From IMG/VR virus record IMGVR_UViG_3300035181_001489, positions 1 to 37,505 of that record: 37,505 bases of DNA, one strand, 5' to 3'. Made by a program: the position numbers and the translations under genes. The notes below the pieces were generated by a model. The model saw nothing but the letters and a program-made list of their open reading frames with translations. It searched no databases and was not told where the DNA came from. The stretch comes from a virus. Every line of letters starts with the position of its first letter. Positions within the stretch are counted from its first letter, which is position 1. Below are positions 15,688 to 23,249 of the stretch, in pieces.

Positions 15688-15722
15688 CCTTTTCATAAAT
15701 AATTATCAATATTTATGAAAGG
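15688..15722. promoter_or_regulatory. inverted repeat with divergent late-promoter-like elements
   Basis: CCTTTTCATAAATA (15688-15701) and its near-exact complement TATTTATGAAAGG (15710-15722, one base shorter) flank eight bases. Each arm holds CATAAATA, which is one base from the T4 late promoter TATAAATA, pointing right (15694-15701) and left (15717-15710). Each arm also holds the AAAGG ribosome-binding site of the gene on the opposite side. It may be a pair of overlapping divergent late promoters, an operator, or a translational hairpin. Confidence 0.45.
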
Positions 15723-15729
15723 AAACACT

Positions 15730-15978
15730 ATGATGGAAACATTAATTGAGTGGACTGAAAAGGATGTAACACGGGCTAGAAAACTTATTCTTTTTTCTGT
15801 AGTGTTTACTTTCTTATTAGTATCAGTTGTAGTATTATTAATGATTATTTACAAGATACCTGTAGATGGTTATTTAGGATACTACGGAATTTTTGCAGGA
15901 TTGGCAGGTACTGCTATTGGTTTTTATACAGGAACTAAAGCAACTTCAGATGATCCTGGTCTAAACAAAGGGGAATAA
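15730..15978 (+). CDS. holin-like protein with two membrane helices
   Basis: An 82-residue protein with a short charged N-terminus, helix 1 at about 19-41, a tight loop, helix 2 at about 48-68 rich in Gly and Ala, and a short polar tail (G-T-K-A-T-S-D-D-P). Size, topology and position directly upstream of a spanin pair suggest a class II-type holin, the membrane pore that times lysis. The ORF is open from 15715, but AAAGGA is six bases before the ATG at 15730. It starts the only plus-strand operon in the window. No endolysin gene lies beside it. Confidence 0.6.
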   Translation: MMETLIEWTEKDVTRARKLILFSVVFTFLLVSVVVLLMIIYKIPVDGYLGYYGIFAGLAGTAIGFYTGTKATSDDPGLNKGE

Positions 15979-16374
15979 ATGTACACTGTGTTTTCGTTAT
16001 TTTTTAACAAATACAAAACTGAGATAATTATAGGAAGTATTGTAGTTATTGTTTTAGGATATATAGGTATTTTAAAAATGGAACTAAAATCTACTCAAAA
16101 TGAATTTAATGAATATAAAGTAAATATTCAAAAAAATAATTTAGAATATTATAAAAAAATAAAAGAGAAAGAAGATGAGTTCAAAGATTACCAACATCAA
16201 TATGATTTAAAAACAGCTAAAGAAAAAACTACTATTATAGAAAAAGTTAGAACCGAAATCAAAGTCATACGAATAGATGACTCCAATAAAACAATTACTC
16301 CATTGGATTCAAATTGTTCAAATCAACTTAAAGGAAAACTGAATGAAAAAAATTCAATTACTCGTAGCATTTAG
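15979..16374 (+). CDS. i-spanin (Rz-like)
   Basis: One N-terminal membrane helix (about residues 14-33) is followed by a long charged coiled-coil (about 35-95), the layout of inner-membrane spanins. With the o-spanin it would bridge the periplasm and fuse the inner and outer membranes at the last step of lysis. ATG follows the holin stop at once, with GGGGA as ribosome-binding site. Its last 32 bases overlap the o-spanin gene in another frame, the classical Rz/Rz1 arrangement. The presence of spanins indicates a Gram-negative host. Confidence 0.78.
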   Translation: MYTVFSLFFNKYKTEIIIGSIVVIVLGYIGILKMELKSTQNEFNEYKVNIQKNNLEYYKKIKEKEDEFKDYQHQYDLKTAKEKTTIIEKVRTEIKVIRIDDSNKTITPLDSNCSNQLKGKLNEKNSITRSI

Positions 16375-16675
16375 TCTACCATTTTTATTTACTGGATGTT
16401 GCTCATTATTTTGTAATACAGATGTACAATGTCCTCAAGATGATTTATACAGACCTACATTTGACACTAGTGTATTTTCTGAAAAGCCACCTATTACTTA
16501 TAAGTATTGGGTGCAAGAGTTAGATGATAAACAAACCTTAATCATTCAAAATCCTGATAATTTTTATGAAAATATGGAAGAAGTTAGTGCTTTAAGAAAA
16601 GAATATAATTTGTTGCTAAAATCAATTAATGATTTTAATGTTAAAGTAAATGAATTAAACAAAAAAGACAAGTAA
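16343..16675 (+). CDS. o-spanin lipoprotein (Rz1-like)
   Basis: A signal peptide (M-K-K then a hydrophobic stretch) ends in the lipobox L-F-T-G-C with C19 as the likely lipidated residue. The mature protein is about 92 residues, proline-containing near the start and with a helical C-terminus, and would be anchored in the outer membrane facing the periplasm. It overlaps the i-spanin gene by 32 bases in a different frame and uses AAGGA upstream of ATG 16343. It is somewhat longer than typical Rz1 proteins. Confidence 0.75.
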   Translation: MKKIQLLVAFSLPFLFTGCCSLFCNTDVQCPQDDLYRPTFDTSVFSEKPPITYKYWVQELDDKQTLIIQNPDNFYENMEEVSALRKEYNLLLKSINDFNVKVNELNKKDK

Positions 16676-16843
16676 TGAAATTCAAAGATTTAATCGTAGA
16701 AGAAAAAGACTTAAAAACAGAATATCAAGAATATTTTGAAATCTTATAATGTGGATAGCCCAGCAGAGCTAGATGAGGAAGAAATGAGAAAATTCTTTGA
16801 TGAAGTTTCCTCAGGTTGGGTAAAAGGAAAAGGTGCTAAGTAA
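16675..16843 (+). pseudogene. frameshifted small phage gene with capsid-targeting-like leader
   Basis: The ATG overlaps the o-spanin stop (TAATG). Frame 1 encodes M-K-F-K-D-L-I-V-E-E-K-D and continues to a TAA at 16747-16749 (24 codons). From 16742 the next frame continues with S-Y-N-V-D-S-P-A-E-L-D-E-E-E-M-R-K-F-F-D-E-V to a TAA at 16841. The joined sequence resembles a widespread tiny phage protein of unknown role with the pattern Y-x-x-F-F, then V-x-S-P-A-E-L and K-F-F-x-x-V-D. A few residues between the halves seem to be missing, as after a short deletion. Programmed frameshifting or a sequencing error are alternatives. Confidence 0.55.
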
Positions 16844-17082
16844 TTTAGACCCTTTTTGATATGTATTTTCACGTTTTCTAATGACACAATATCTTCACTT
16901 GTTAATCATATTCATTTCGCCACGAATTTTTTATTCTTTGGGGAGATGTTAAAAATCTCTTTCTAATATCTACTAATGATTTAACACACAATCCCATTTA
17001 ACTATTTTCGAGCTGTAAACGTTATTCTTATTTTTTTGACTGATTTAGTTCTATTATAACACGTTTCTTTTTTCAGCTATAA
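16844..17082. other. convergent intergenic region
   Basis: The plus-strand lysis operon and the minus-strand genes end here facing each other. There is a weak hairpin, GAGAT (16943-16947) and ATCTC (16955-16959), followed by TTTCT on the plus strand, a possible lysis terminator. On the minus strand TGTTATAAT (about 17053-17061) looks like an extended -10, followed by a 31-codon ORF (16902-16997) lacking a ribosome-binding site. No well-supported gene is seen. Confidence 0.4.
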
Positions 17083-17337
17083 TTAATCTCTCTTTTTAAG
17101 ACCGACTAAATGTTTAGGTTTGTGACACCCTTTTCCATCATAATCTACAACTTGACCATTCGGACAATGTTTTCTAGCACGCAAACGAGCTAAGATTTTT
17201 TGTTTCATTTTATATGATGATGATTTTCTTAGTCTAGCTTGCTTCATTCTATCCGAGCTAGATAGGTGATGGGATATTCTTATAGTTCTTGCTTCTAAGA
17301 TATTATCTCTATTATTTAAAAATTCAGTAAATAACAT
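17083..17337 (-). CDS. small very basic protein, possible head-associated
   Basis: An 84-residue protein with about 30 percent Lys and Arg, many in R-x-R clusters (I-L-A-R-L-R-A-R-K), and two cysteines in the C-terminal third with G-K-G-C-H-K-P. The N-terminus M-L-F-T-E-F-L ends in N-I-L-E-A, giving an I-L-E prohead-protease-like site at residue 15. This fits a nucleic-acid-binding protein packaged in, or built into, the capsid. GGAG precedes the ATG. Note an AATAAATA at 17363-17370, upstream on the minus strand, which is similar to a T4 late -10. Confidence 0.55.
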   Translation of the reverse strand: MLFTEFLNNRDNILEARTIRISHHLSSSDRMKQARLRKSSSYKMKQKILARLRARKHCPNGQVVDYDGKGCHKPKHLVGLKKRD

Positions 17338-17365
17338 GTTTCACTCCATAAAGGATTTTATGTAT

Positions 17366-17722
17366 TTATTCCTTTATTCTTAGAGAAAATCCATATCTAT
17401 ATTTAGGAATTCCCATTACAATAGTTGGTTGAGCTGTGTTAGGATTTATCATAGTAATAGGAATAGGAGTTTCACCTTCTTTTGGAGAAGAATGACTCTC
17501 TACCATCTTAATAATATTAAGATTATCACTTAACACATAAACATCACCTGAATTAGCTAACCATTCATGTATAGAATATAAAATATCTTCTGTTTTTTCT
17601 GATTTAGAGTCAAATTTATAAGTTCTATATTCTGATAAGAGGTTATTTCTTTTAACCTCTTCATAATCTACAAGCGTAATTTTATCAATATCTTTTAAGA
17701 TATCATTCCAATTTGTTTCCAT
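17366..17722 (-). CDS. hypothetical protein (118 aa)
   Basis: Soluble protein of 118 residues, acidic N-terminal half, with a middle segment W-L-A-N-S-G-D-V-Y-V-L-S and a C-terminal strand pair ending Y-R-Y-G-F-S-L-R-I. Not recognised. It begins four bases after the helicase stop, with GGAT upstream of the ATG, so it belongs to the helicase transcript. Confidence 0.55.
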   Translation of the reverse strand: METNWNDILKDIDKITLVDYEEVKRNNLLSEYRTYKFDSKSEKTEDILYSIHEWLANSGDVYVLSDNLNIIKMVESHSSPKEGETPIPITMINPNTAQPTIVMGIPKYRYGFSLRIKE

Positions 17723-17725
17723 ATT

Positions 17726-19096
17726 TTATCCTAAACTAAAAGGTGATTTTGATGAACCCGTTCCAAAAAATGATGGAATGTCCTCAGATTTATTACTCAT
17801 ACCCGTATCGACTTTGTGAGATGCTTCATCTCCTTCAAAATCCATAAATTTCATTCTTGGGTAATCTATTCCCACAGTAACAGTATCTAATTTACCAGTA
17901 TTTCTATTTTTGAGAAATTTTATCAATGCTAAATTTTCCGCTTTTAATTGATCTGTGGTAATAATAGCGAAAAACGTATCTGCAGTTTGAACAATCCCCA
18001 ATGAATCCGCAATAGATTCCATACCTACATCTGAATTTCCATAAGCAGATCTATTCAATTGGGCTGCGCTAACTATAGGAAGATTATATTTTTTACCGAA
18101 CCCATGTAGCTCTTCAGCTACATTTTTGTAATAACTATAATTATTCCCAGCTTGAGCTAACGTCGTTCTTGATGATGCCATAAGAGTCAAATAGTCAATG
18201 ATTATTACATCTGGTTTGAAATCATCTTCATTTTCCAGCTCTACCAAAAGACTTTCTAATCTCAATGTATTCAGGTATCCTGAAGGATACTCTTTTATTT
18301 TCAATTTTCCCGCATATTTTCTAATCTCATCTTTTTTACGTTTATATTCTTCAAACGTAAAAGCGTTCATATCATTTGCGCTATGATGAATTAAGTTAGC
18401 ATCAATACGTCTAGCAATTTCTTCTTCAGACATTTCCAATGTTAGATAAAGAACATTTTTCTTTTTTAACAATTGGGCTGCAGCAATAGAAACAAGGAAT
18501 ACAGATTTACCACCATGAGAAGGGGCTGCAACTATATTTAATGTTTTTGCTCTAAAACCTCCACCCAATAATGTATCTAATGAAGGAACACCCGTAGTTA
18601 ATCCCTGAAAACCTTGTTGATAATATTCAAACAATCGTAAATCTGCATATTCAGAGGTATAATTCAAACCAGTGTCATAATTGAAATTGATGGAAATAGC
18701 TTTTTCTATCAATCCTATGACTGGTTGAAATGCTTCACCTTTATTAATAATGTCAACGGATTTAAGAATAGCTTCAGATAACTCTACTTTTTGGATATAT
18801 TTTTCTGTTTCTGCTAGCAAAAATGTTTTATTTTTTTGGGGTTCTGCAGTCAAAATTTCTTTGAATTTTGATATAACTTGTTCTTTATGATCTTTTTTAA
18901 TTCTTGGTGATGTCTTTAATCTAATACCAAGTTCTCTTGCGGTTGGTTTGTTGTCATATTCTTGAAACATAGTTTTTAATTCTGTGAAAATTTCTATGTT
19001 TTCAAATGAATAAAAATGTTTTTTGTCTAAATACCCAAATACTTTTCCGAAATAATCACTATCCATGATTAAGTTTTGAAGTATTAATTCTTCCAT
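17726..19096 (-). CDS. 41: DnaB-like replicative helicase (T4 gp41)
   Basis: RecA-fold hexameric helicase that unwinds DNA 5' to 3' at the fork. The N-terminal helical domain spans residues 1-135. The core starts at G-L-T-T-G-V-P-S-L-D, with Walker A at 190-198 (A-A-P-S-H-G-G-K-S), Walker B ending at D301 (V-I-I-I-D-Y-L), and a Q-L-N-R-S motif further on, as in DnaB. Length 456 compares with 475 for T4 gp41. The C-terminal 40 residues are Ser/Gly-rich. AAAGGA precedes the ATG. Its partner primase is not in this window. Confidence 0.92.
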   Translation of the reverse strand: MEELILQNLIMDSDYFGKVFGYLDKKHFYSFENIEIFTELKTMFQEYDNKPTARELGIRLKTSPRIKKDHKEQVISKFKEILTAEPQKNKTFLLAETEKYIQKVELSEAILKSVDIINKGEAFQPVIGLIEKAISINFNYDTGLNYTSEYADLRLFEYYQQGFQGLTTGVPSLDTLLGGGFRAKTLNIVAAPSHGGKSVFLVSIAAAQLLKKKNVLYLTLEMSEEEIARRIDANLIHHSANDMNAFTFEEYKRKKDEIRKYAGKLKIKEYPSGYLNTLRLESLLVELENEDDFKPDVIIIDYLTLMASSRTTLAQAGNNYSYYKNVAEELHGFGKKYNLPIVSAAQLNRSAYGNSDVGMESIADSLGIVQTADTFFAIITTDQLKAENLALIKFLKNRNTGKLDTVTVGIDYPRMKFMDFEGDEASHKVDTGMSNKSEDIPSFFGTGSSKSPFSLG

Positions 19097-19105
19097 TTTA
19101 TTCCT

Positions 19106-20092
19106 TTAAGTAATTTTATCTAAAAGCCTTGATAAATCTTGGACATGCATAATCAATTTATCTATAGAAGTTCCTGGTTCTAATGTTAGACCAAATGCAT
19201 GATGATGTCCTCCTATAGAAATTATTCCAGTCATATCTTTGTTGTTTATAATATAATTTTTAACGGTTTCTGCTTGTTCGCTTGTAATTTTATCAGAGAT
19301 TCTTACACTTATTCTAGAATAAGTGGATGCTATAACGTAATAGTTGAAATTTGGAAAATCTAAAGTAATCCAAGATTTGAACTCATCTGCAAAAATGAAT
19401 AGTTTATCATTGTCACTAAAAATCAATTTATCTTTTTTAACTTTGTCAAAATATTTAGTTTTCTCTTTTACTAATTCTACATATCTATCTTTATGTTTTT
19501 GTTTCAATTTGAAACTATCTCTCATTTCAAAATAAAACGCTTTAAGTTTGTAATTGAAAAACAGCTCATTGTACACAAATCCAGCTTTGAAAAATTCTGA
19601 TTCTAATAACCATATATCATATGCGTTTACAGATTCTACATATTTTTCCATGAGTGGATTGTTAAACGGTTTTGAACGATCTAAAAATTTATAAGTTAAT
19701 TTTGTGGCGCTTGCTTTTGTTGAGTGAATAAATGTGAAATTTTTTAAAGAATCTTTTATTTTTTTAAAAACATTAATTAACTCTTCATCATATGGATGAT
19801 GATCTATATAGATAAATTTTACATCTGGGTGGTTTTTGATTATGTGAGCCAATTTTATAGCATTTGATTTCTCAAATGCAAGGTCCGTTATAAAAACTCT
19901 ATCTGGCCGATACTCGGAACAATTATCATCAATATAATCCAAATATTCTGGTATCTTATCATAATTACAATTATATAATTTAGTATTTTTATAAACTTGT
20001 TCTAAAACTAATTGACAAGATATACCATCAAGGTCAATATGGGAAAGTGAAATGGTAGAATACATTATTTTTTCTTTAATATTATTTTCCAA
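19106..20092 (-). CDS. DHH-family phosphoesterase (NrnB/RecJ-like)
   Basis: The DHH domain has S-H-I-D-L-D-G at about 17-23, D70 in F-I-T-D, D-H-H at 97-99 and a later V-N-A-Y-D-I-W. The C-terminal DHHA1 part carries G-G-H-H-H-A-F-G. These enzymes are manganese-dependent 5'-exonucleases or oligonucleotide phosphodiesterases; the set fits NrnB-type nanoRNases better than full-length RecJ (328 residues against over 500). It may recycle short oligonucleotides. Start is TTG at 20092 because AAGGA lies seven bases upstream; the ATG at 20065 has only a poor site. It precedes the helicase gene. Confidence 0.85.
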   Translation of the reverse strand: MENNIKEKIMYSTISLSHIDLDGISCQLVLEQVYKNTKLYNCNYDKIPEYLDYIDDNCSEYRPDRVFITDLAFEKSNAIKLAHIIKNHPDVKFIYIDHHPYDEELINVFKKIKDSLKNFTFIHSTKASATKLTYKFLDRSKPFNNPLMEKYVESVNAYDIWLLESEFFKAGFVYNELFFNYKLKAFYFEMRDSFKLKQKHKDRYVELVKEKTKYFDKVKKDKLIFSDNDKLFIFADEFKSWITLDFPNFNYYVIASTYSRISVRISDKITSEQAETVKNYIINNKDMTGIISIGGHHHAFGLTLEPGTSIDKLIMHVQDLSRLLDKIT

Positions 20093-20118
20093 TATTTATC
20101 CTTTATATTTGTTTAAAT

Positions 20119-20586
20119 TTATTTTGTTCGACCACCGACTGTATATTTTTGAATTAGTTTCTGCACTTCTTCATCCGGCATCATTTCTAAATATTTTATT
20201 GCTATTTCTTTTCCACATTTATATTCAATACAAGCATATTCAATAGTGTCTTTATCAAATATATTTTCACTTTTTATATATCTAATGAATTTAACTTTGT
20301 CTTTTGGGAAGCTAATTCTCACAAACTTGTATTGATATAATTTAGGAATATTATCATGATTGTTTAGTTCATTTGCCCAAAAAACCGCGACTGGATTGTT
20401 ACTTAAATATCTACAAAACATATAAGGACTCAATGCCTCAATCTCTTCTGGGGTAGCTTCGGGTTTCTTTCGGTCATAACTAGAAGCCATTACATCAAAA
20501 ATATTGATTTTGGCTTTCTTTTTTACTTCTTCTTGTACTTCATTTTTTGGGGGCTTACTCATTCCCCATTCATCTAAATCTTCCAT
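20119..20586 (-). CDS. 62: clamp-loader small subunit-like protein (T4 gp62)
   Basis: A 155-residue protein without catalytic motifs. Its centre, with S-P-Y-M-F-C-R-Y-L-S then W-A-N-E-L-N and a basic K-F-I-R-Y-I-K, follows the pattern of phage gp62 clamp-loader small subunits (N-R-x-L-S with an aromatic residue, then N-E-M-N). gp62 joins gp44 to load the gp45 sliding clamp. It is remote, so moderate confidence. I chose ATG at 20586 (GGGAGG upstream) over TTG at 20598. The ATG overlaps the stop of the phosphoribosyltransferase gene (TGATG). gp44 and gp45 are not in this window. Confidence 0.6.
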   Translation of the reverse strand: MEDLDEWGMSKPPKNEVQEEVKKKAKINIFDVMASSYDRKKPEATPEEIEALSPYMFCRYLSNNPVAVFWANELNNHDNIPKLYQYKFVRISFPKDKVKFIRYIKSENIFDKDTIEYACIEYKCGKEIAIKYLEMMPDEEVQKLIQKYTVGGRTK

Positions 20587-21017
20587 CAAACCTCCCAAGG
20601 GAATCTATACCAAGATTCTCCATCATGATGATTCCATGATAAAAATGGAGAATCTTTTCCAAACATAGTTATTGGAAGACATTCAGAACCTGAGCAAATT
20701 TTTATGAATTCAATACATCTATTCATTGTTTCACCGGTATCATAAATATCATCCAATATTACCGCTAATGAATTTGGTTGTAGGTAAGAAGTCAAAAACT
20801 TTGGATAATCATCATTTCCATCATATTTTTGAAATTTTATGATGCTCAATGGTACATTGAGTAGATTGCTCAAATGAGCTCCCATACCTAAAGACCCTCT
20901 ATAAATGGAAACTATTTGAATATCAGGATATTCTTCTTTGTAATTATTGATTTTTTCTACACAAAACTTAATAAAATTTTTGTATTCTTCATCAGTAACA
21001 TCGTAATATTTTTGCAT
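20586..21017 (-). CDS. phosphoribosyltransferase (purine salvage type)
   Basis: Type I PRTase fold of 143 residues. The PRPP-binding loop V-I-L-D-D-I-Y-D-T-G-E-T lies at 87-98, preceded by the first-strand motif S-I-Y-R-G-S-L at 37-43. The family includes hypoxanthine, guanine and xanthine phosphoribosyltransferases, so it could return purine bases to nucleotides. It sits just after the preQ0 genes, which may not be accidental: DpdA releases guanine from DNA, and a guanine PRTase could recover it. That link is inference. A promoter at 21029-21050 drives it, and it is coupled to the gp62-like gene. Confidence 0.8.
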   Translation of the reverse strand: MQKYYDVTDEEYKNFIKFCVEKINNYKEEYPDIQIVSIYRGSLGMGAHLSNLLNVPLSIIKFQKYDGNDDYPKFLTSYLQPNSLAVILDDIYDTGETMNRCIEFIKICSGSECLPITMFGKDSPFLSWNHHDGESWYRFPWEV

Positions 21018-21028
21018 TTATTTCCTTT

Positions 21029-21050
21029 ATTATATCATAAAGATCCTTAA
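21029..21050 (-). promoter_or_regulatory. phage promoter (TTAAG-N11-TATAAT)
   Basis: TTAAG, 11 bases, TATAAT with TGA before the -10. The TAA of TTAAG is the folE stop codon. It drives the phosphoribosyltransferase and gp62-like genes. Confidence 0.62.
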
Positions 21051-21814
21051 GATCTAATTTGTTTTCGCAATTCCGGATCTGCAAATTTACCGCCGTAATA
21101 TTCTGAAGTAAAAGACCCATCATTTGATTTAGCACCTCTCATACTCTCACATCCATGAACCATATTGAATAACCCAACATAAACGGAATCAGTTTGTGAA
21201 GCTTCTGAAACTGCCTCATATAATTTTTTAGTTAAATCTTCTTGTAAAAAGAAACGTTGACTCACCCAATCAGCCAATCTTTGTAGTTTGGAAATTCCCA
21301 ATACAAACTTATCTGGTATGTAACTAATAATTGCATAGCTTTCTTCCCTAGCAATTGTGGTAAATGGAATGAAATGATGAGAACAATTACTTATAATGTC
21401 AACTCTTTTTGTGATTGGTATATTGGTGTCATTAGTATTTGGGAATGATGCCAATCTTGGTTTTCTGCTCCAACGACCTCCACCCAATTCTCTATCATCA
21501 TCTAAATTGGCACCCATCCAAACTTTTGCTATACGTCCAGGAGTGCCAATATTTCCAGATGATAAATCTTCCATTACATTATCATCAGACATGTCAATTT
21601 TCATAGCTTTAAATGCTTCGGTTAGATGATATTGAGTTACCAATCTAGCAATTAAATGAACATCATCTGGAACATTTTGATTTGTTTCCCATACATTTTC
21701 ATTTGCTTTGAATGGACGCAAATCCATGTATTCTGCTAAAGCTTCCGCAAAAGATTCTTCGTTATATTTCATAACATATCTAGGTTTGATAAATTCTATT
21801 ACTTTTTTATTCAT
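21047..21814 (-). CDS. folE: GTP cyclohydrolase I (FolE), first step to preQ0
   Basis: Opens GTP to dihydroneopterin triphosphate, the entry to the 7-deazaguanine pathway. Zinc ligands are visible: C144 and H147 in C-S-H-H-F-I-P-F, and C222 in H-G-C-E-S-M-R-G. Also typical are T-P-x-R near 91-94 and L-G-I-S-K-L-Q-R near 172-179. The usual C-E-H-H reads C-S-H-H. I chose ATG at 21814, which follows the dpdA stop (TAA-A-ATG) with GGGAG upstream; the ATG at 21838 would overlap dpdA. It is the last gene of the methyltransferase-queC-queE-dpdA-folE operon. Confidence 0.9.
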   Translation of the reverse strand: MNKKVIEFIKPRYVMKYNEESFAEALAEYMDLRPFKANENVWETNQNVPDDVHLIARLVTQYHLTEAFKAMKIDMSDDNVMEDLSSGNIGTPGRIAKVWMGANLDDDRELGGGRWSRKPRLASFPNTNDTNIPITKRVDIISNCSHHFIPFTTIAREESYAIISYIPDKFVLGISKLQRLADWVSQRFFLQEDLTKKLYEAVSEASQTDSVYVGLFNMVHGCESMRGAKSNDGSFTSEYYGGKFADPELRKQIRS

Positions 21815-21815
21815 T

Positions 21816-23249
21816 TTACTCCCATTCATCCCATTCATGTTTCGGAATTTCTCCGGTCATCAAATGTTCAATTTCTTTTAAAGTATTAACATAATTGATT
21901 TTTCTAGGTCTCAAATGTTTTAAAACTTTTCTAATTTCTTTTTCTTTAGAGATGTAATCTTCATAAGATTTCAATTCACTAATCAATGAGCCTGCAATTT
22001 TTCTATATTTGTTTTTTGTTGAAGCATCATATAAATTACCGTTAACTATTTTATCCATTAATTTCAAATAAGTGCTAGATTCTAAAATAAATGTGTTAAA
22101 TGAATAAAAATTAGCTACTTTCAAGTAACCTTCTTTATCTGCTCCAAAATCTGCAGATAATCGTTTTCCTGTTGAATTATATGGAGTCATTTGTTCTAAC
22201 ATTTCATCATAAGAATTAATTCCTACAATTTTCAAATATTCTGCTAACTCTTCATACATATGAGTGGTGTGTTTCAAAATAAGTTTATTCATTTTGTATC
22301 CACCCACAGTGTGTACAGTTATCCCACCGTTATCTTTTAACTCTGACCATTTTCCCCATGTACTTGCTGAAGCATGCGTTGTAGCATCAAAACTAAAAGT
22401 AAATGGAAAATCGTAATAATCTTTATTTGCTAGAATCAAGAATGGAAAAATTCTTTCCAATGTACCTGTACCCAAAATATGAATTTGTTTCAAATGATCT
22501 TTAGGAACTGCAGTTAAATCTCTTTGTATTCTAAGATATACATCGACCAAATCATCGAATGATTGAAACCCAGTTCCCCCTAATGAAATTCCATGGATAT
22601 ACTTATAATATTTCTCAGGTATTAATGAATACACTCCACGAGCATAATTATTATAATCTTCAATGGTGTGACCTTGTAAAATTACAATGATACGAGCTTT
22701 GGTTCCTTGTTTGATAAACTCTTCAATTTGATCTACAATATTTTTAGATGATTTCTCACCTTTAATAAACGCCAATTCTTTTACAAAGTACATATTCTCA
22801 ATTTTTTTAGGACCAAAATGGAAAGATTTGTTTTTTTCTTCATTTACTTTTATATTTGGCATTTCATCAAATGACATTGCTAGGTCTGCATATTTTCCTT
22901 GACATTCAAAAATACCAGGTTTTTCTTTTTCTAAATCCAAACCACGAGTCATAACTTGTAATCCACCAGAGTCTGCATGAACTTCCATATCAAACCCATG
23001 TTGTCTTAGAATATCAATCATATAAGCGTTCTTTTGTTCGTATTGTGCGTTAAACATGACTGACATATGAATGCCAACTTTGTTGAATTGGTCTCTTAAA
23101 TAATGCATTACTGCTACAATATAATCAATGTACTCATCTTTTCCGTTCTCTAAAGCGTAACGGATGATAGCTTCAGCACCAGAATATCCTAAGAATCCGC
23201 TGGCACAGTAATCTATCTTAATTTGATTTTCTTTTTTCTTCTTAGCCAT
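21816..23249 (-). CDS. dpdA: DpdA-like DNA 7-deazaguanine transglycosylase
   Basis: A TGT-fold protein of 477 residues. The base-recognition motif A-D-S-G-G-L-Q is at 92-98 (D93), S-F-D-E at 126-129, G-I-S-L-G-G-T-G at 220-227 and H-I-L-G-T-G near 257-262. D288 in F-S-F-D-A-T-T-H-A-S matches the position of the TGT nucleophile. tRNA TGTs have a four-residue zinc site after that aspartate, which I do not see, and the neighbours are preQ0 genes, so this is the DNA-acting DpdA type that swaps guanine for a 7-deazaguanine. Its ATG overlaps the queE stop (TAATG). Which DpdA subgroup it belongs to needs a tree. Confidence 0.85.
   Translation of the reverse strand: MAKKKKENQIKIDYCASGFLGYSGAEAIIRYALENGKDEYIDYIVAVMHYLRDQFNKVGIHMSVMFNAQYEQKNAYMIDILRQHGFDMEVHADSGGLQVMTRGLDLEKEKPGIFECQGKYADLAMSFDEMPNIKVNEEKNKSFHFGPKKIENMYFVKELAFIKGEKSSKNIVDQIEEFIKQGTKARIIVILQGHTIEDYNNYARGVYSLIPEKYYKYIHGISLGGTGFQSFDDLVDVYLRIQRDLTAVPKDHLKQIHILGTGTLERIFPFLILANKDYYDFPFTFSFDATTHASASTWGKWSELKDNGGITVHTVGGYKMNKLILKHTTHMYEELAEYLKIVGINSYDEMLEQMTPYNSTGKRLSADFGADKEGYLKVANFYSFNTFILESSTYLKLMDKIVNGNLYDASTKNKYRKIAGSLISELKSYEDYISKEKEIRKVLKHLRPRKINYVNTLKEIEHLMTGEIPKHEWDEWE

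Noticed and set aside
16902-16997. 31-codon minus-strand ORF between lysis operon and 17083 gene
   Set aside because: No ribosome-binding site and no recognised pattern, so it was not listed as a gene.
20110-20140. Possible tRNA T-loop (GTTCGACC) near 20120
   Set aside because: It encodes the end of the gp62-like protein, and no matching acceptor or anticodon stems could be found.
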